DNA of 64,000 bases from Bacteroidales bacterium (GTDB lineage Bacteria; Bacteroidota; Bacteroidia; Bacteroidales; UBA3663): the NCBI GenBank assembly GCA_017548545.1, contig JAFYZW010000083.1, positions 1 through 64,000 of the forward strand, read 5' to 3'. The notes below the pieces were generated by a model. It was not told where the DNA came from. It made no database searches and saw only the letters and a program-made list of their open reading frames with translations. Made by a program: the position numbers and the translations under genes. Shown here in pieces: positions 15,285 to 24,742 of this stretch. Each line of letters starts with the position of its first letter. The stretch's first letter is position 1.

Positions 15285-15683
15285 TCATCTATTCGCATTA
15301 ATTCCGCTCAATAGAGTCTAAAAATTCTGGGGTGTGTCAGAAGGGTTATCAGTTTCTCTTTTGACGCACCTTATCCGTGTCCCTCATGACTTATACTTTG
15401 TAATTCTCAACTTCCCGAATTTTCGATAGGTCAAACAGAAAAAATCGTTTTAGGGCCTTTTCGTTTTTTCGGATATTTTCGGAATCCTTAAACATTGTTC
15501 TTTCGGGTTCCCGAAAGTACTTTGGGGTTATTCTCAAATTTTTCTTTATCTCTACGGACAAAAGGGACATAAAGGAGAGCAGTGGCTAAGGGATTTAGTG
15601 CTACAAACACAATTTCATGTCTCAAAACGCCTTTCTACTGAACAAAATTGCGGAAATTATATAAAATGTTGAGTTATTATTTC
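15285..15683. other. Intergenic region holding the second 118-bp repeat
   Basis: The region between the secreted-protein pair and the IS carries the repeat at 15414-15533. No gene is seen. Confidence 0.6.
15414..15533. repeat. 118-bp dispersed repeat, copy 2
   Basis: Partner of 11236-11353, same orientation. Differences are scattered single bases and one added A and T. Confidence 0.85.
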
Positions 15684-17414
15684 TTGACTTCGGCGATTTT
15701 AACACTTCTGCCATACGGTCTTTCCTGAAATGTTGTTTTTAAGACATTGTAGGCCATATTTCGCAAAAAAACTCATGGTGATTTGGGTGACTCAGAGAAT
15801 TTGATTACCTTTGCACCATGTTTCCAAGAAAAAAGAAGAACACTACGGGCACAATCAGTGTCGTGGTCATAGACAAGAGCCGAGGCGGGTACAAGGAGGT
15901 GAAGAACTTCGGTGTTGCCAAGACCGAGGAGGAAGCCGATGTCCTTTACGCCAAGGCATCGGATTGGATACGCACCGCCCACGGCCAAAAGGAGATAGAC
16001 TTCGACGGAGATGCAGTGATGCATTCGGAACGGATTGAGGTTGAACGTGTGCTGAGCAATATCTCGTCCGTCATCCTCAACGGGCCTCAAATGATTCTGG
16101 ACCAGATATATGACGGCATCGGATTCAACAGGATAAAGGACGATGTCCTGAGGCATCTTGTCATAGCCCGGGTCTGCCAGCCGGCGAGCAAGTCCGCTAC
16201 GGTTGAATATCTGAAGTCATACTTCCGTGAGGATGTGAGCCTTGACAAGATATACCGCTATATGGACAAGCTGTACGACAGGCAGCGTGAGCTGGTGCAG
16301 CAGATCAGCGTGGAGCATACGCGCAAGATTCTCGGAGGCAGCATAGGCCTACTGTTCTATGACGTGACGACACTGTACTTCGAGACGGGCATGCAGGATG
16401 AGTTGCGCACGAACGGCTTTTCGAAGGACGGAAAGACATCCGAGTCCTAGATCGTTTTGGGGCTTCTTGTAAGCGCTGACGGCTATCCGCTATCCTATTC
16501 CATCTTCAATGGGGCCCAATACGAGGGGTTTACCATGATTCCGGTCATAGATGACTTCATACAGCGCTTCAAGATAAATGATTTTGTCATTGTGGCCGAC
16601 TCTGGCCTCCTGAGCAGGTCAAATGTGGAGCTGCTTCGTCAGGACGGCTACAAGTATATCCTAGGGGCGAGGATCAGGAAAGAGGCTTCAGATGTCATGG
16701 AGTGGATCCTTTCGCAGCCCAAGATTCCCGGCAAATATCACGAATACAGGCGCAAGAACGGCGAGAGGCTTGTCCTCGGCTATTCAGAGCAGCGTGCGAA
16801 GAAGGACGCGCACAACCGGCAGAAGAGCATCGAAAAGCTGCGCAAGGCATACGGCAGCGGCATCCTTACCAAGTCTTCCATCAACAGGCGCGGCTACAAC
16901 AAGTTTCTGACCATCAGCAAGGATGTGACGGTGTCGATTGACGAGGCCGCGATAGCCAATGATGCCAGGTGGGACGGCCTGAAGGGCTATATCACCAACA
17001 CCGGCCTTGACGCAGGGGAAATCGTAGCCCAATATCACAGCCTTTGGTATGTTGAGCGGGCGTTTCGCATTACGAAAGGGAACCTGGAGGCAAGGCCCAT
17101 ATTCCATTTCACGGAAAAAAGGATTGAAGCGCACATCTGCATCTGCTTTATCGCCTACAAGATTTATAAGGAGCTGCAACGCATTATAAGCCTGCATGGC
17201 GGCATAGATCTAAGTGCTGACAAGGTCTTGAACATTGCCAAGACCATTCCGACCATCAAGGTAAACATGCCATACAATGATGAGCAGAGGGTAGTAACAC
17301 TATTCCTCACGGAAGATCACAAACTAATAAGGCCGCTGTTTGATATAAAGGCTATCCTCCAAAAGTCATTGTGATGGCAAATTTAAAAATGGGTGACGCA
17401 GCGTCGAAGTCAGG
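15684..17414 (+). mobile_element. IS1634-type insertion sequence
   Basis: About 1.73 kb. The left end TTGACTTCGGCG (15684-15695) matches the reverse complement of the right end, which ends in CGTCGAAGTCA (17402-17412), over about 9 of 11 bases. The single transposase gene fills the element. The right end sits directly against a CRISPR repeat that has lost its first ten bases. No target duplication is evident, which suggests a deletion or rearrangement after insertion. Ends are provisional. Confidence 0.65.
15818..17374 (+). pseudogene. IS1634-type transposase with in-frame amber stop
   Basis: The frame encodes 518 residues but has TAG at 16448-16450 where the family has Q in a Q-I-V-L-G-L-L motif; a single C-to-T change from CAG explains it. 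DDE residues are present: D in LFYDVTTLYFE upstream of the stop, D in VIVADSGLLS, and E in WYVERAFRITKGNLEARPIF. Before the break come 210 residues (N-terminal domain and first D), after it 307. Without readthrough neither part is active. A TACCTTTG box at 15806-15813 lies immediately before the ATG. Family length and motifs otherwise look complete, so the inactivation is recent or the stop is suppressed. Confidence 0.85.
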
Positions 17415-17795
<381 letters not shown>

Positions 17796-17920
17796 TAGCC
17801 GCCATGATCCAATTGGCAGAAACCTAGAGTGCAATCAAACAATTCCGCCTAAAAATCGGTCAAATGCACCCATAATGGGAAAAATCCACCAAAAGGTGTG
17901 ACTTTTTCAGATTTTATTTG

Positions 17921-17928
17921 TATCTTTG
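17921..17928 (+). promoter_or_regulatory. -7 box for the 924-aa protein
   Basis: TATCTTTG with ATTTTATTTG immediately before it; the ATG is 42 bases downstream. The 225 bases from the CRISPR array to here hold no gene I can support. Confidence 0.6.
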
Positions 17929-17970
17929 CCACGTCTTGTAAAAAAAAATATTCAAAATAAGAAGTAATAT

Positions 17971-20745
17971 ATGGCTAAAACAAAAAAAAGGGGATGTTGT
18001 CTATGGAGAATACTGTTTGTTCTTCTTGTTGCTGTTGGCGGATTTTACATTTTGGGAGAATACTATTACAACGAAGGTGGTGACGATTTCTCGAAGCCTG
18101 TCGGTTTGGCTCTGAACGACTTGTACCTTTCTACATCCGAAAATGTTATTAAACCTACCCCAGAGAATTCTCCGGGCAATCCTCAGTTTATCGACGTAAG
18201 TTTCACCGAGGAGGATTTTCTTAACAGCCCTGCTGCAGCCGGAATAATCAACTCCGACACAGCGGCAATCCTTTTCTCCGAGCAAGGTGTGATGGTGGAT
18301 GTGAGAGGTTATAATTTGCACAACCCAAACGATACGCTGGTGGTACAGACTATGCCGGTGAAGACTGACCCGACCTACGGACACGAACTGCACACGTATA
18401 ACATCTTCCTGACATCGGGACAGGATAAGTTCGGTACCGAAGTGGAGGTGACCTTACCAATTCACAACGGACGCGGTTCTCTGCGGAATGTGCTGTGGCT
18501 CAACGAAGCAACAGGCAAGTGGGAAGAGGTGTTTTATACGGTTGCCAACGACGGCAAGTCGTGTACAGCTTATGTGGATCATTTCAGCCTTTTTTCCGCC
18601 GAGGAAAGTTCTGATAAGGACCTTGGACAATTCTATTATGATGTGAAAAACTATCTTGATGGCTCTATTTTTGTGGAATATGACCCATCGGGCAATGCTC
18701 CGCAGGCTATGAAAAAGGTGGGAGTGATAGATACCGACGCATTTGAGAAATTCCTGCGCAGAACCACCAAGAACTCCGAGGGCGTTTACAAAATCCTTAG
18801 CCAGGGTGGCGGAGTGCCCACCGGTTCCGAAGTCACCGAGTCTATGGATATGTTAGGATTGGGAAATGATATTTCTTCCACAATCCTTACCGTGGCAGGT
18901 TCCATGAAAAAGATTTCAGGCGCTGTGGGCAACACGCTTGGCACTGCATGCACTCTTTTGGGGTGGTGGATACTTGACCAGCGCGAGAAAGATATGACCT
19001 TGCGTGGCATCTCTCCTCAGAAAGTGGAAGAAGAAAACCGCTGGTCTCATTATTGGACTAAAGTCGGCACCATCGGCACTGCTTTGTCGTTGATTGGGGC
19101 ATCGGTTGCAGGCGCAACATGTAGCTGGGCTTGTGTGATAGGCTTTGCCGCTTCAACGGTTTATACTCTCAATCAGGATTTCATAAATAAAGAATGTCCT
19201 TACGGTCAACCGATCACCATAGAGGAGGGCGCATATCACGAGTATATGTTCTTTGACAATGTTGGCCCTCTTAGGAAACTGGGTATAAACAGCAATGTTC
19301 CGCTCAATGGATTGGGAAAAGGGTGGGCCGAGGCTATTAATGCCATCAGAGAAGCCAATCCTGATGCAAAAAGTATAGATGATGTAAGTGAACAAATAAA
19401 GCAACTTTATGAGGAGTATGTGAATTATTTCTGGACAGATCTCCCTGAAGAGCAAAAATTGGTAACTTGGCGTACTTACCTCCAAAAAGCCTCGATAGAC
19501 ATATGTAATTATTGCAATAATCTTTACGCAAGAATCCCCAATCCCATTACTTGGGAGGATCTTTTCAATACGGTCCCAAATTTGCCGTCGGATAATGATG
19601 AATATGTTCGTCTTTTCAATATCGTCTGCCGAAAGGCGGGAGTGATAGCACTTAACAATGGTGGGAAGATGGTCCCCACTCACTCTATAATAAGCGAAAA
19701 CCTCTTTAATTCCGTTTCCGGTGAAGCGCGGTTCAACGAAAACTATATTCTCGCGCAGAGGAAAGAGTATAAACATCGCGCTATGGAGGCACTGATGCGT
19801 CACACCAACAAAATCATCTATGACATAATTGAAAAAGACTTCCACAAGCGTGCCATGGAAGCCCGCACGAAAATCAGGAATGAAGTGCTGCCCACGCTGA
19901 ACGCCACACTGTATTTCTATGCTGTGGACGAGTCGCTGAAAAAGGATGAGACCGTGCTTCATTCCATGTATTACGGCTATGATCCTGTGAGCAAGAAAAA
20001 TGATCCCAAACTGCTGTGTGAGATGAAGTTCAGGGGTCGCCGCACGCCGTTGTTCCGTGCCAAGAACGACACCGATGCCCCTTATTGCCTCAACCTTAAG
20101 ACCAGCTACAAAGAGGATAAAGTGGGGAAAAGCACAGTGTTCCACTATCTGCAATATGGCGCTCCCGATTCGGTGGATATAAAGGCACCGAACTACAACA
20201 ATCTGAAAGACCTTGTGGGATATGTGCAACTGGCAAAAGCAAAGCCTTACGAAGTCCCCACCGACGACGGCAAGCCGGAACGTGGTTTTCGTGTTCCTGT
20301 GACGTTCAAAAATGATAGTTTCGACTTGACCCAGTTTAACGGCATCTGGGTCCCTCTTGAGCTTAAAGGCAAGGTTACTCAAGACGATTACATTACGATG
20401 ATTGTGTATCTGCCCGAGGACAATGAGTTCGGCATATTCGAAGGTGAGTTAAGATACAAGTCTGCCAAAAGCCGCTGGACGGAAATAAAGTATTTCTCTT
20501 TCGATGAGAAGACCAAGACCATATCCATTGACTTCCAGAAAAACGCCCGAAAAGGCCAGAATATGAGGGAGGGAATTGCCCGTTACACTCTTAAGGACAA
20601 TGGCAACCTGATGATGAGAAACAGCGCTGGAAGCTGGGAGTTCTTCCGCCTCACAGAGGAAGACGTCAATACTACGAATACGATACCCATTTACAAGCGT
20701 GATGACTCTAAGCTGATTCCTTTGGGCGATACAGAGACCTACTAA
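17971..20745 (+). CDS. Large unknown membrane-anchored protein, 924 aa
   Basis: Residues 1-10 are basic, followed by one hydrophobic segment (about 12-30, ILFVLLVAVGGFYILG) without a lipobox, so a signal anchor is likely. Residues about 50-215 are a beta-rich region ending LWLNEATGKWEEVFYTVAND and YVDHFSLFS, reminiscent of repeat or autoproteolysis-like beta-sandwich domains, which I cannot name with confidence. Residues about 305-405 contain three hydrophobic or Gly/Ala-rich stretches (LGTACTLLGWWIL, GTALSLIGASVAGA, WACVIGFAAS). The remaining 500 residues are soluble, with a second beta-rich part (FRVPVTFKNDSFDLTQFNG). It lies alone between the CRISPR array and an ATPase. Not recognised; the Gly/Ala stretches would suit membrane insertion, which is speculative. 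Confidence 0.75.
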   Translation: MAKTKKRGCCLWRILFVLLVAVGGFYILGEYYYNEGGDDFSKPVGLALNDLYLSTSENVIKPTPENSPGNPQFIDVSFTEEDFLNSPAAAGIINSDTAAILFSEQGVMVDVRGYNLHNPNDTLVVQTMPVKTDPTYGHELHTYNIFLTSGQDKFGTEVEVTLPIHNGRGSLRNVLWLNEATGKWEEVFYTVANDGKSCTAYVDHFSLFSAEESSDKDLGQFYYDVKNYLDGSIFVEYDPSGNAPQAMKKVGVIDTDAFEKFLRRTTKNSEGVYKILSQGGGVPTGSEVTESMDMLGLGNDISSTILTVAGSMKKISGAVGNTLGTACTLLGWWILDQREKDMTLRGISPQKVEEENRWSHYWTKVGTIGTALSLIGASVAGATCSWACVIGFAASTVYTLNQDFINKECPYGQPITIEEGAYHEYMFFDNVGPLRKLGINSNVPLNGLGKGWAEAINAIREANPDAKSIDDVSEQIKQLYEEYVNYFWTDLPEEQKLVTWRTYLQKASIDICNYCNNLYARIPNPITWEDLFNTVPNLPSDNDEYVRLFNIVCRKAGVIALNNGGKMVPTHSIISENLFNSVSGEARFNENYILAQRKEYKHRAMEALMRHTNKIIYDIIEKDFHKRAMEARTKIRNEVLPTLNATLYFYAVDESLKKDETVLHSMYYGYDPVSKKNDPKLLCEMKFRGRRTPLFRAKNDTDAPYCLNLKTSYKEDKVGKSTVFHYLQYGAPDSVDIKAPNYNNLKDLVGYVQLAKAKPYEVPTDDGKPERGFRVPVTFKNDSFDLTQFNGIWVPLELKGKVTQDDYITMIVYLPEDNEFGIFEGELRYKSAKSRWTEIKYFSFDEKTKTISIDFQKNARKGQNMREGIARYTLKDNGNLMMRNSAGSWEFFRLTEEDVNTTNTIPIYKRDDSKLIPLGDTETY

Positions 20746-20978
20746 AGCGTTCTTTCAAAATGAAACCCTTTTGCATCGCCAAGCTTCTGGAGATGTATCA
20801 GGAGTTGACGAAGTGAAGAATCATTCGACGGTCGCAGGGAAAAACATTGGGAAATTTGCAAAGAGCGGCCACCTCAAGGTCGTTTTCAGGAATCATGATT
20901 GTCGTTGTGGCGTGTTGTGAGAAAAATTTGACTTAAAACAATCTGTTTTTATGTTTTTTTCAACAAAACTCTTGCAGG
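20746..20978. other. Intergenic, possible coding debris
   Basis: Short frames with protein-like composition (from ATG 20761, MKPFCIAKLLEMYQELTK then a stop) suggest a decayed gene. Nothing identifiable. Confidence 0.3.
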
Positions 20979-21061
20979 AAATCTCAAAAAGGTGTATATT
21001 TGCAGCATCAAAAATCTCAAAAAGGTGTAGAATGAGGTAGGACAAAAATCTCAAAAAGGTG
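20979..21061 (+). promoter_or_regulatory. Promoter with three iterated operator-like motifs
   Basis: AAATCTCAAAAAGGTG occurs exactly at 20979-20994, 21012-21027 and 21046-21061, spaced 33 and 34 bp (about three helical turns). The first copy abuts the -7 box TATATTTG (20995-21002), and the other two lie in the leader, the last 14 bases before the ATG. This is the arrangement of a repressor array or of leader-RNA sites. The ATPase downstream is the probable target. Confidence 0.6.
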
Positions 21062-21075
21062 CAAACAACAACATC

Positions 21076-22425
21076 ATGAAGCGAAAAATATATCAACAAC
21101 TCCTTGACTGGAAGGAGAAAAGAAACGGCGAGGTGGCGCTACTCGTAGAGGGAGCGCGACGCGTCGGAAAGAGCTATATAGTAGAAGAGTTCGCCAAGAA
21201 TGAGTATGAGTCATACATTCTCATCGACTTCAATAAGGCTCCCCACATGGTCAGAGACTGGTTTGACCTCTATCTAGAAGACCTTGACACGCTGTTCCTC
21301 TATCTGAGTCAGCACTACAAAGTGAGACTCCATGAGCGCAAGTCGCTAATCATTCTCGACGAGATACAGTTATGTCCCAGAGCGAGAGCTGCCATCAAGT
21401 TTCTGGTGGCCGACAGAAGGTATGACTATATTGAAACAGGATCCTTGGTAAGCATCAAGAAAAATACTCAAGGTATCGTACTCCCTTCTGAAGAACGTCC
21501 TATACGGATGTACCCGATGGACTTTGAAGAGTTCCTTTGGGCTACAGGCAACGACATGCTGATGGACTTGATTCGGAAGACGTATGCAGAGCGGAAACCG
21601 ATGGGGCAGGATTTCCATCGTCAGGCCATGGATGCTTTCCGTCTCTATATGATAGTTGGAGGAATGCCGCAAGCCGTCAAAAAGTATATTGAGACAAAGG
21701 ACTTTGATGCTGTAGATGCTGCCAAGCGCGATGTGCTGGCCATTTATCGTAACGACATTTTCAATTATGCAAGTGAGATAGCCGATAAGGTGGTGTCAAT
21801 CTTTGATCAGATTCCTCCACAGTTATCTAAACATGAAAAGAAATTCCGCCTTTCTGCCCTAAAGCCAGGTGCGAAATATCGCGATTGGGACGATGCTTTC
21901 TTCTGGCTGAAGGATGCGAGAGTTGTCAACATCTGCTATAATTCGACAGAGCCGAACATCGGACTAAAGATGAACGAAGACCGCACGACATTGAAGTGTT
22001 ATATGAACGATACAGGCTTGTTGATCAGTCATGCTTTCGATGAAAAAGGTATTGTCTCGTCTGATATTTACCAGAAACTGCTCTTTGGGAAGCTGGAGGT
22101 GAACGAGGGAATGCTCATTGAGAATATCGTGGCACAAATGTTGACAGCCAGCGGAAACAATCTCTATTTCTATAGTAAGTCATCAGAGGAAGCCGAAGAA
22201 CGGATGGAAATCGACTTCCTGCTCCAAAAGAGCAAAGTGACCAGCCGCCATAATATCTGTCCTATAGAAGTCAAGAGCGGCAAGAACTATACATTATCTT
22301 CCCTATCGAAGTGTATGAAGAAGTTTGGAGAGTATATGGTCACTCCTACTATTTTACATGCAGCCGACTTTAAGGTAGAAGATGGTGTCACCTATCTTCC
22401 TCTTTACATGACACCTTTATTGTAA
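21076..22425 (+). CDS. AAA ATPase (AAA_14/DUF4143)
   Basis: 449 aa. Walker A GARRVGKS is at residues 26-33 and Walker B SLIILDEIQ near 90-98. The sensor region is DYIETGSLVSI, followed by MDFEEFLWATG, which is typical of this family. The C-terminal DUF4143 part has MEIDFLLQKS and ICPIEVKSGKNYTLSSL, a PD-(D/E)xK-like D...E-x-K arrangement. Such ATPases are abundant in Bacteroidales and archaea, and their role is unsettled (proposed links to mobile elements or toxin-like functions). It is the shorter, standard form compared with the one at 390-2087. Expression is probably controlled by the iterated motif at 20979-21061. Confidence 0.92.
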   Translation: MKRKIYQQLLDWKEKRNGEVALLVEGARRVGKSYIVEEFAKNEYESYILIDFNKAPHMVRDWFDLYLEDLDTLFLYLSQHYKVRLHERKSLIILDEIQLCPRARAAIKFLVADRRYDYIETGSLVSIKKNTQGIVLPSEERPIRMYPMDFEEFLWATGNDMLMDLIRKTYAERKPMGQDFHRQAMDAFRLYMIVGGMPQAVKKYIETKDFDAVDAAKRDVLAIYRNDIFNYASEIADKVVSIFDQIPPQLSKHEKKFRLSALKPGAKYRDWDDAFFWLKDARVVNICYNSTEPNIGLKMNEDRTTLKCYMNDTGLLISHAFDEKGIVSSDIYQKLLFGKLEVNEGMLIENIVAQMLTASGNNLYFYSKSSEEAEERMEIDFLLQKSKVTSRHNICPIEVKSGKNYTLSSLSKCMKKFGEYMVTPTILHAADFKVEDGVTYLPLYMTPLL

Positions 22426-22463
22426 GTGATGGCATTGGTTTAATTGTGTCTTTGCTTGCTAAG

Positions 22464-24539
22464 TTATCTCACCTTGTTGAGCTCTTCGTGTGTCGGGCTG
22501 CGGTAGAGACCGACGTTGAGGCGACTGTGCTTGCACTCTTCGAGGGTGTGGACGGGAGGATCGAGGAAGTCGGGAAAGGGCATGCCGTGGAGCGACTGGA
22601 AATAGAGTAGGCAACCGTCCTTCCACCATTCGGCATCGCGGGTCTGCGTCATGAGTCGGATCTGCACGTCGCGGAAGATGTCGGGATCGATGGCGCCTTC
22701 GAGACTGTTCCATTGGCGTTGCAGCTGACGGGCTTCGTTCACGCCATTCTGATAGTGATAGCAAAGCTCTTCCCAGACGGTGCGTCCCGACTGGCAGCGA
22801 TGCGTCCAGGGGACATGATGGAACCAAAGCAGGTACTTGTCGGGACAGGTGCTGAGGTTCTCCATGACATTGCCGAAGTCGGGATGATACTGCGAGGTGG
22901 CATCGGTGCCGGTGGCCTTCGTGCGGTCGAAGCCTATGCCCTCAGCATCGGCCTGGTTGTAGAAGACGGGGAGCCAGTCGCGACGGATGGGGCGATTGTC
23001 CCATGCTCCGGGGGCATAATGCGAGTCGCCGAACTGGTGGTGCAGTCCGATGGGCATCTCGTAATCGACTACGGCTTCGCGACTGCGCATGAGCATGGCG
23101 ACGAGCGTCTGGTGCTGCTTTGCATCGAGCTTGGGGAAGGTGAGCGAAACCCACTCGTTGGCGATGGTTTCGGCATCGAGGTCGGGGTTCCAGGCCATGC
23201 GTCCGAAGGCGTACCAGTTGGACTGTGCCAGGGGATGGCCTGTCCAGTCGGCATCGGTACCGGTGTTGGCTACACCTGCAATGGCGTTGTAGCGGGCACG
23301 CAGCTGGTTGGCCTTATAGTTGGCGTAGGGCATCACTTCGTGGAAGAACTCCTCCCACATCGTGCCGAGATAGGCAAGGTGGTTGGATTGTCCGAGGTAT
23401 TCCTGGGTAATCTGGAACTCGGGCATCTCGGCGGTCAATTTGAGGGCATCGAAAAGCGCATTGAAGGGCTCGCGTGGCTGGAAGTCGATGGGGCCGTTCT
23501 TGACCTGGATGATGACATTGTCGAGGAACTGTCCGTCGAGGTGTTCGAACTCGATGCGTGCCTGCTTGGCGCGATCGGGATCGGTGGGATTATTGATGAA
23601 CGCACGCCACATAACGATGCCTCCATAGGGACGGATGGCGCTTGCCAGGAGGTTGGCACCTTCGGCATGCGTGCGGCCATAGTCGCCGGGGCCCGGCTGT
23701 CCCTCGCTGTTGGCTTTGACCAGAAAACCGCCGAAGTCGGGGATGAGGTTGTAGATCTCCTTGGCCTTCTGCTTCCACCAACGCTGCACCTCCTTGTCGT
23801 AGGGATCGGCAGTCTTCAGCCCTCCCACGATGACGGGGCTTGAGAAGTTGACAGCCAGATAGACTTTGATGCCGTAGGGGCGAAGCACGTCGGCATACTG
23901 CTGCGTCATCTGCAACACTTCGGTAGTGAGCATCTTGGGCGAGGCATTCACATTGTTGAGCACGGCACCATTGATGCCCAGTGAGGCATTGGCACGGGCG
24001 TATGTGGTATTTCGGAGGGGATTGTTGCGCATGTCGGCCACGTCATTCTGTCCGAGTGTCTCGGGGAAGCCCTGCACATGCCAGAATATGCTCTTACCGG
24101 CATAGCCGCGCTCGCTGTTTCCGTCGAGGTTGTCCCAATGGTTGAGCAGACGAATGTCGTGGAAGGGGCTATCGGTGAGTTCGAAATCCTCGGATACGGT
24201 TCCCAATGTCTGCATCTGCAGCAGACGGTAGGCTCCATAGAGCAAGCCGATATCGGAAGGGGAGGTGATGGTGACGAACCCCCGCTTGCGGCTGATGGAG
24301 AAGGCGTCGCGTTTCATTCCCTTCTGCTTGGTGATGGCCAGGTTGACAGCCCCGCCGTTCCATCCGTCGGTGAGTTCCTTGATGGCGATGTCGGTGGTGG
24401 GGGTACTTTTGGCATGCAGTGTGACCGCAGCCTTGTCGCCAGTTGCCTTGTGCAGCCAAAGGTTTGAACCATCGTCGGCGAACGATGCACAGCAGCACAC
24501 ACACATCAAAGTTAATAAAACGAGAAAGGTTTTTTTCAT
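22464..24539 (-). CDS. GH67 alpha-glucuronidase
   Basis: 691 aa with signal peptide MKKTFLVLLTLMCVCCCASFA; its cysteines just before the cleavage site could make it a lipoprotein. An N-terminal GH67N-like domain spans about 25-150. The central TIM barrel has RLLNHWDNLDGNSERGYAGK, GFLVKANSEGQPGPGDYGR, QVKNGPIDFQPREP and QITQEYLGQ, all diagnostic of GH67. The C-terminal helical domain continues to 691. The enzyme removes (4-O-methyl)glucuronic acid from the non-reducing end of xylo-oligosaccharides, so it belongs to glucuronoxylan degradation, in periplasm or at the outer membrane. No SusCD pair is adjacent. The gene and the next minus-strand gene are separated by a palindromic intergenic element. 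Confidence 0.96.
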   Translation of the reverse strand: MKKTFLVLLTLMCVCCCASFADDGSNLWLHKATGDKAAVTLHAKSTPTTDIAIKELTDGWNGGAVNLAITKQKGMKRDAFSISRKRGFVTITSPSDIGLLYGAYRLLQMQTLGTVSEDFELTDSPFHDIRLLNHWDNLDGNSERGYAGKSIFWHVQGFPETLGQNDVADMRNNPLRNTTYARANASLGINGAVLNNVNASPKMLTTEVLQMTQQYADVLRPYGIKVYLAVNFSSPVIVGGLKTADPYDKEVQRWWKQKAKEIYNLIPDFGGFLVKANSEGQPGPGDYGRTHAEGANLLASAIRPYGGIVMWRAFINNPTDPDRAKQARIEFEHLDGQFLDNVIIQVKNGPIDFQPREPFNALFDALKLTAEMPEFQITQEYLGQSNHLAYLGTMWEEFFHEVMPYANYKANQLRARYNAIAGVANTGTDADWTGHPLAQSNWYAFGRMAWNPDLDAETIANEWVSLTFPKLDAKQHQTLVAMLMRSREAVVDYEMPIGLHHQFGDSHYAPGAWDNRPIRRDWLPVFYNQADAEGIGFDRTKATGTDATSQYHPDFGNVMENLSTCPDKYLLWFHHVPWTHRCQSGRTVWEELCYHYQNGVNEARQLQRQWNSLEGAIDPDIFRDVQIRLMTQTRDAEWWKDGCLLYFQSLHGMPFPDFLDPPVHTLEECKHSRLNVGLYRSPTHEELNKVR

Positions 24540-24589
24540 AAGGGTTTATAAATAAGTAACTATTCAGAATTAACTATTACGTATTATTA

Positions 24590-24692
24590 TAACACGAATT
24601 ATCGTAAATTAACGTTAATTTTTCAGTATGAATATCTGTAAATGACACATCTCTCAAAATAATTCATGTAAAATTCATGATAATTCGTGTTA
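24590..24692. repeat. Intergenic inverted repeat with dispersed 14-mer arms
   Basis: TAACACGAATTATC (24590-24603) is the exact inverse of GATAATTCGTGTTA (24679-24692). The right arm also occurs at 11437-11450. AATTCATG words fill the inner right side (24661-24679). It lies between the 5' end of the GH67 gene and the 3' end of the RING/TerD gene. Confidence 0.65.
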
Positions 24693-24742
24693 AGAAAAAC
24701 ACATATAATTATCATTAATTTTGGTTACATACTTAATGTGCT

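Noticed and set aside
19153-20382. 409-codon open frame antisense to the 924-aa gene
   Set aside because: The plus-strand gene has a promoter and signal anchor; the antisense product has irregular composition and no start context.
22713-23843. 376-codon open frame antisense to the GH67 gene
   Set aside because: GH67 motifs on the minus strand are unambiguous; the plus-strand frame is a codon-bias shadow without a promoter.
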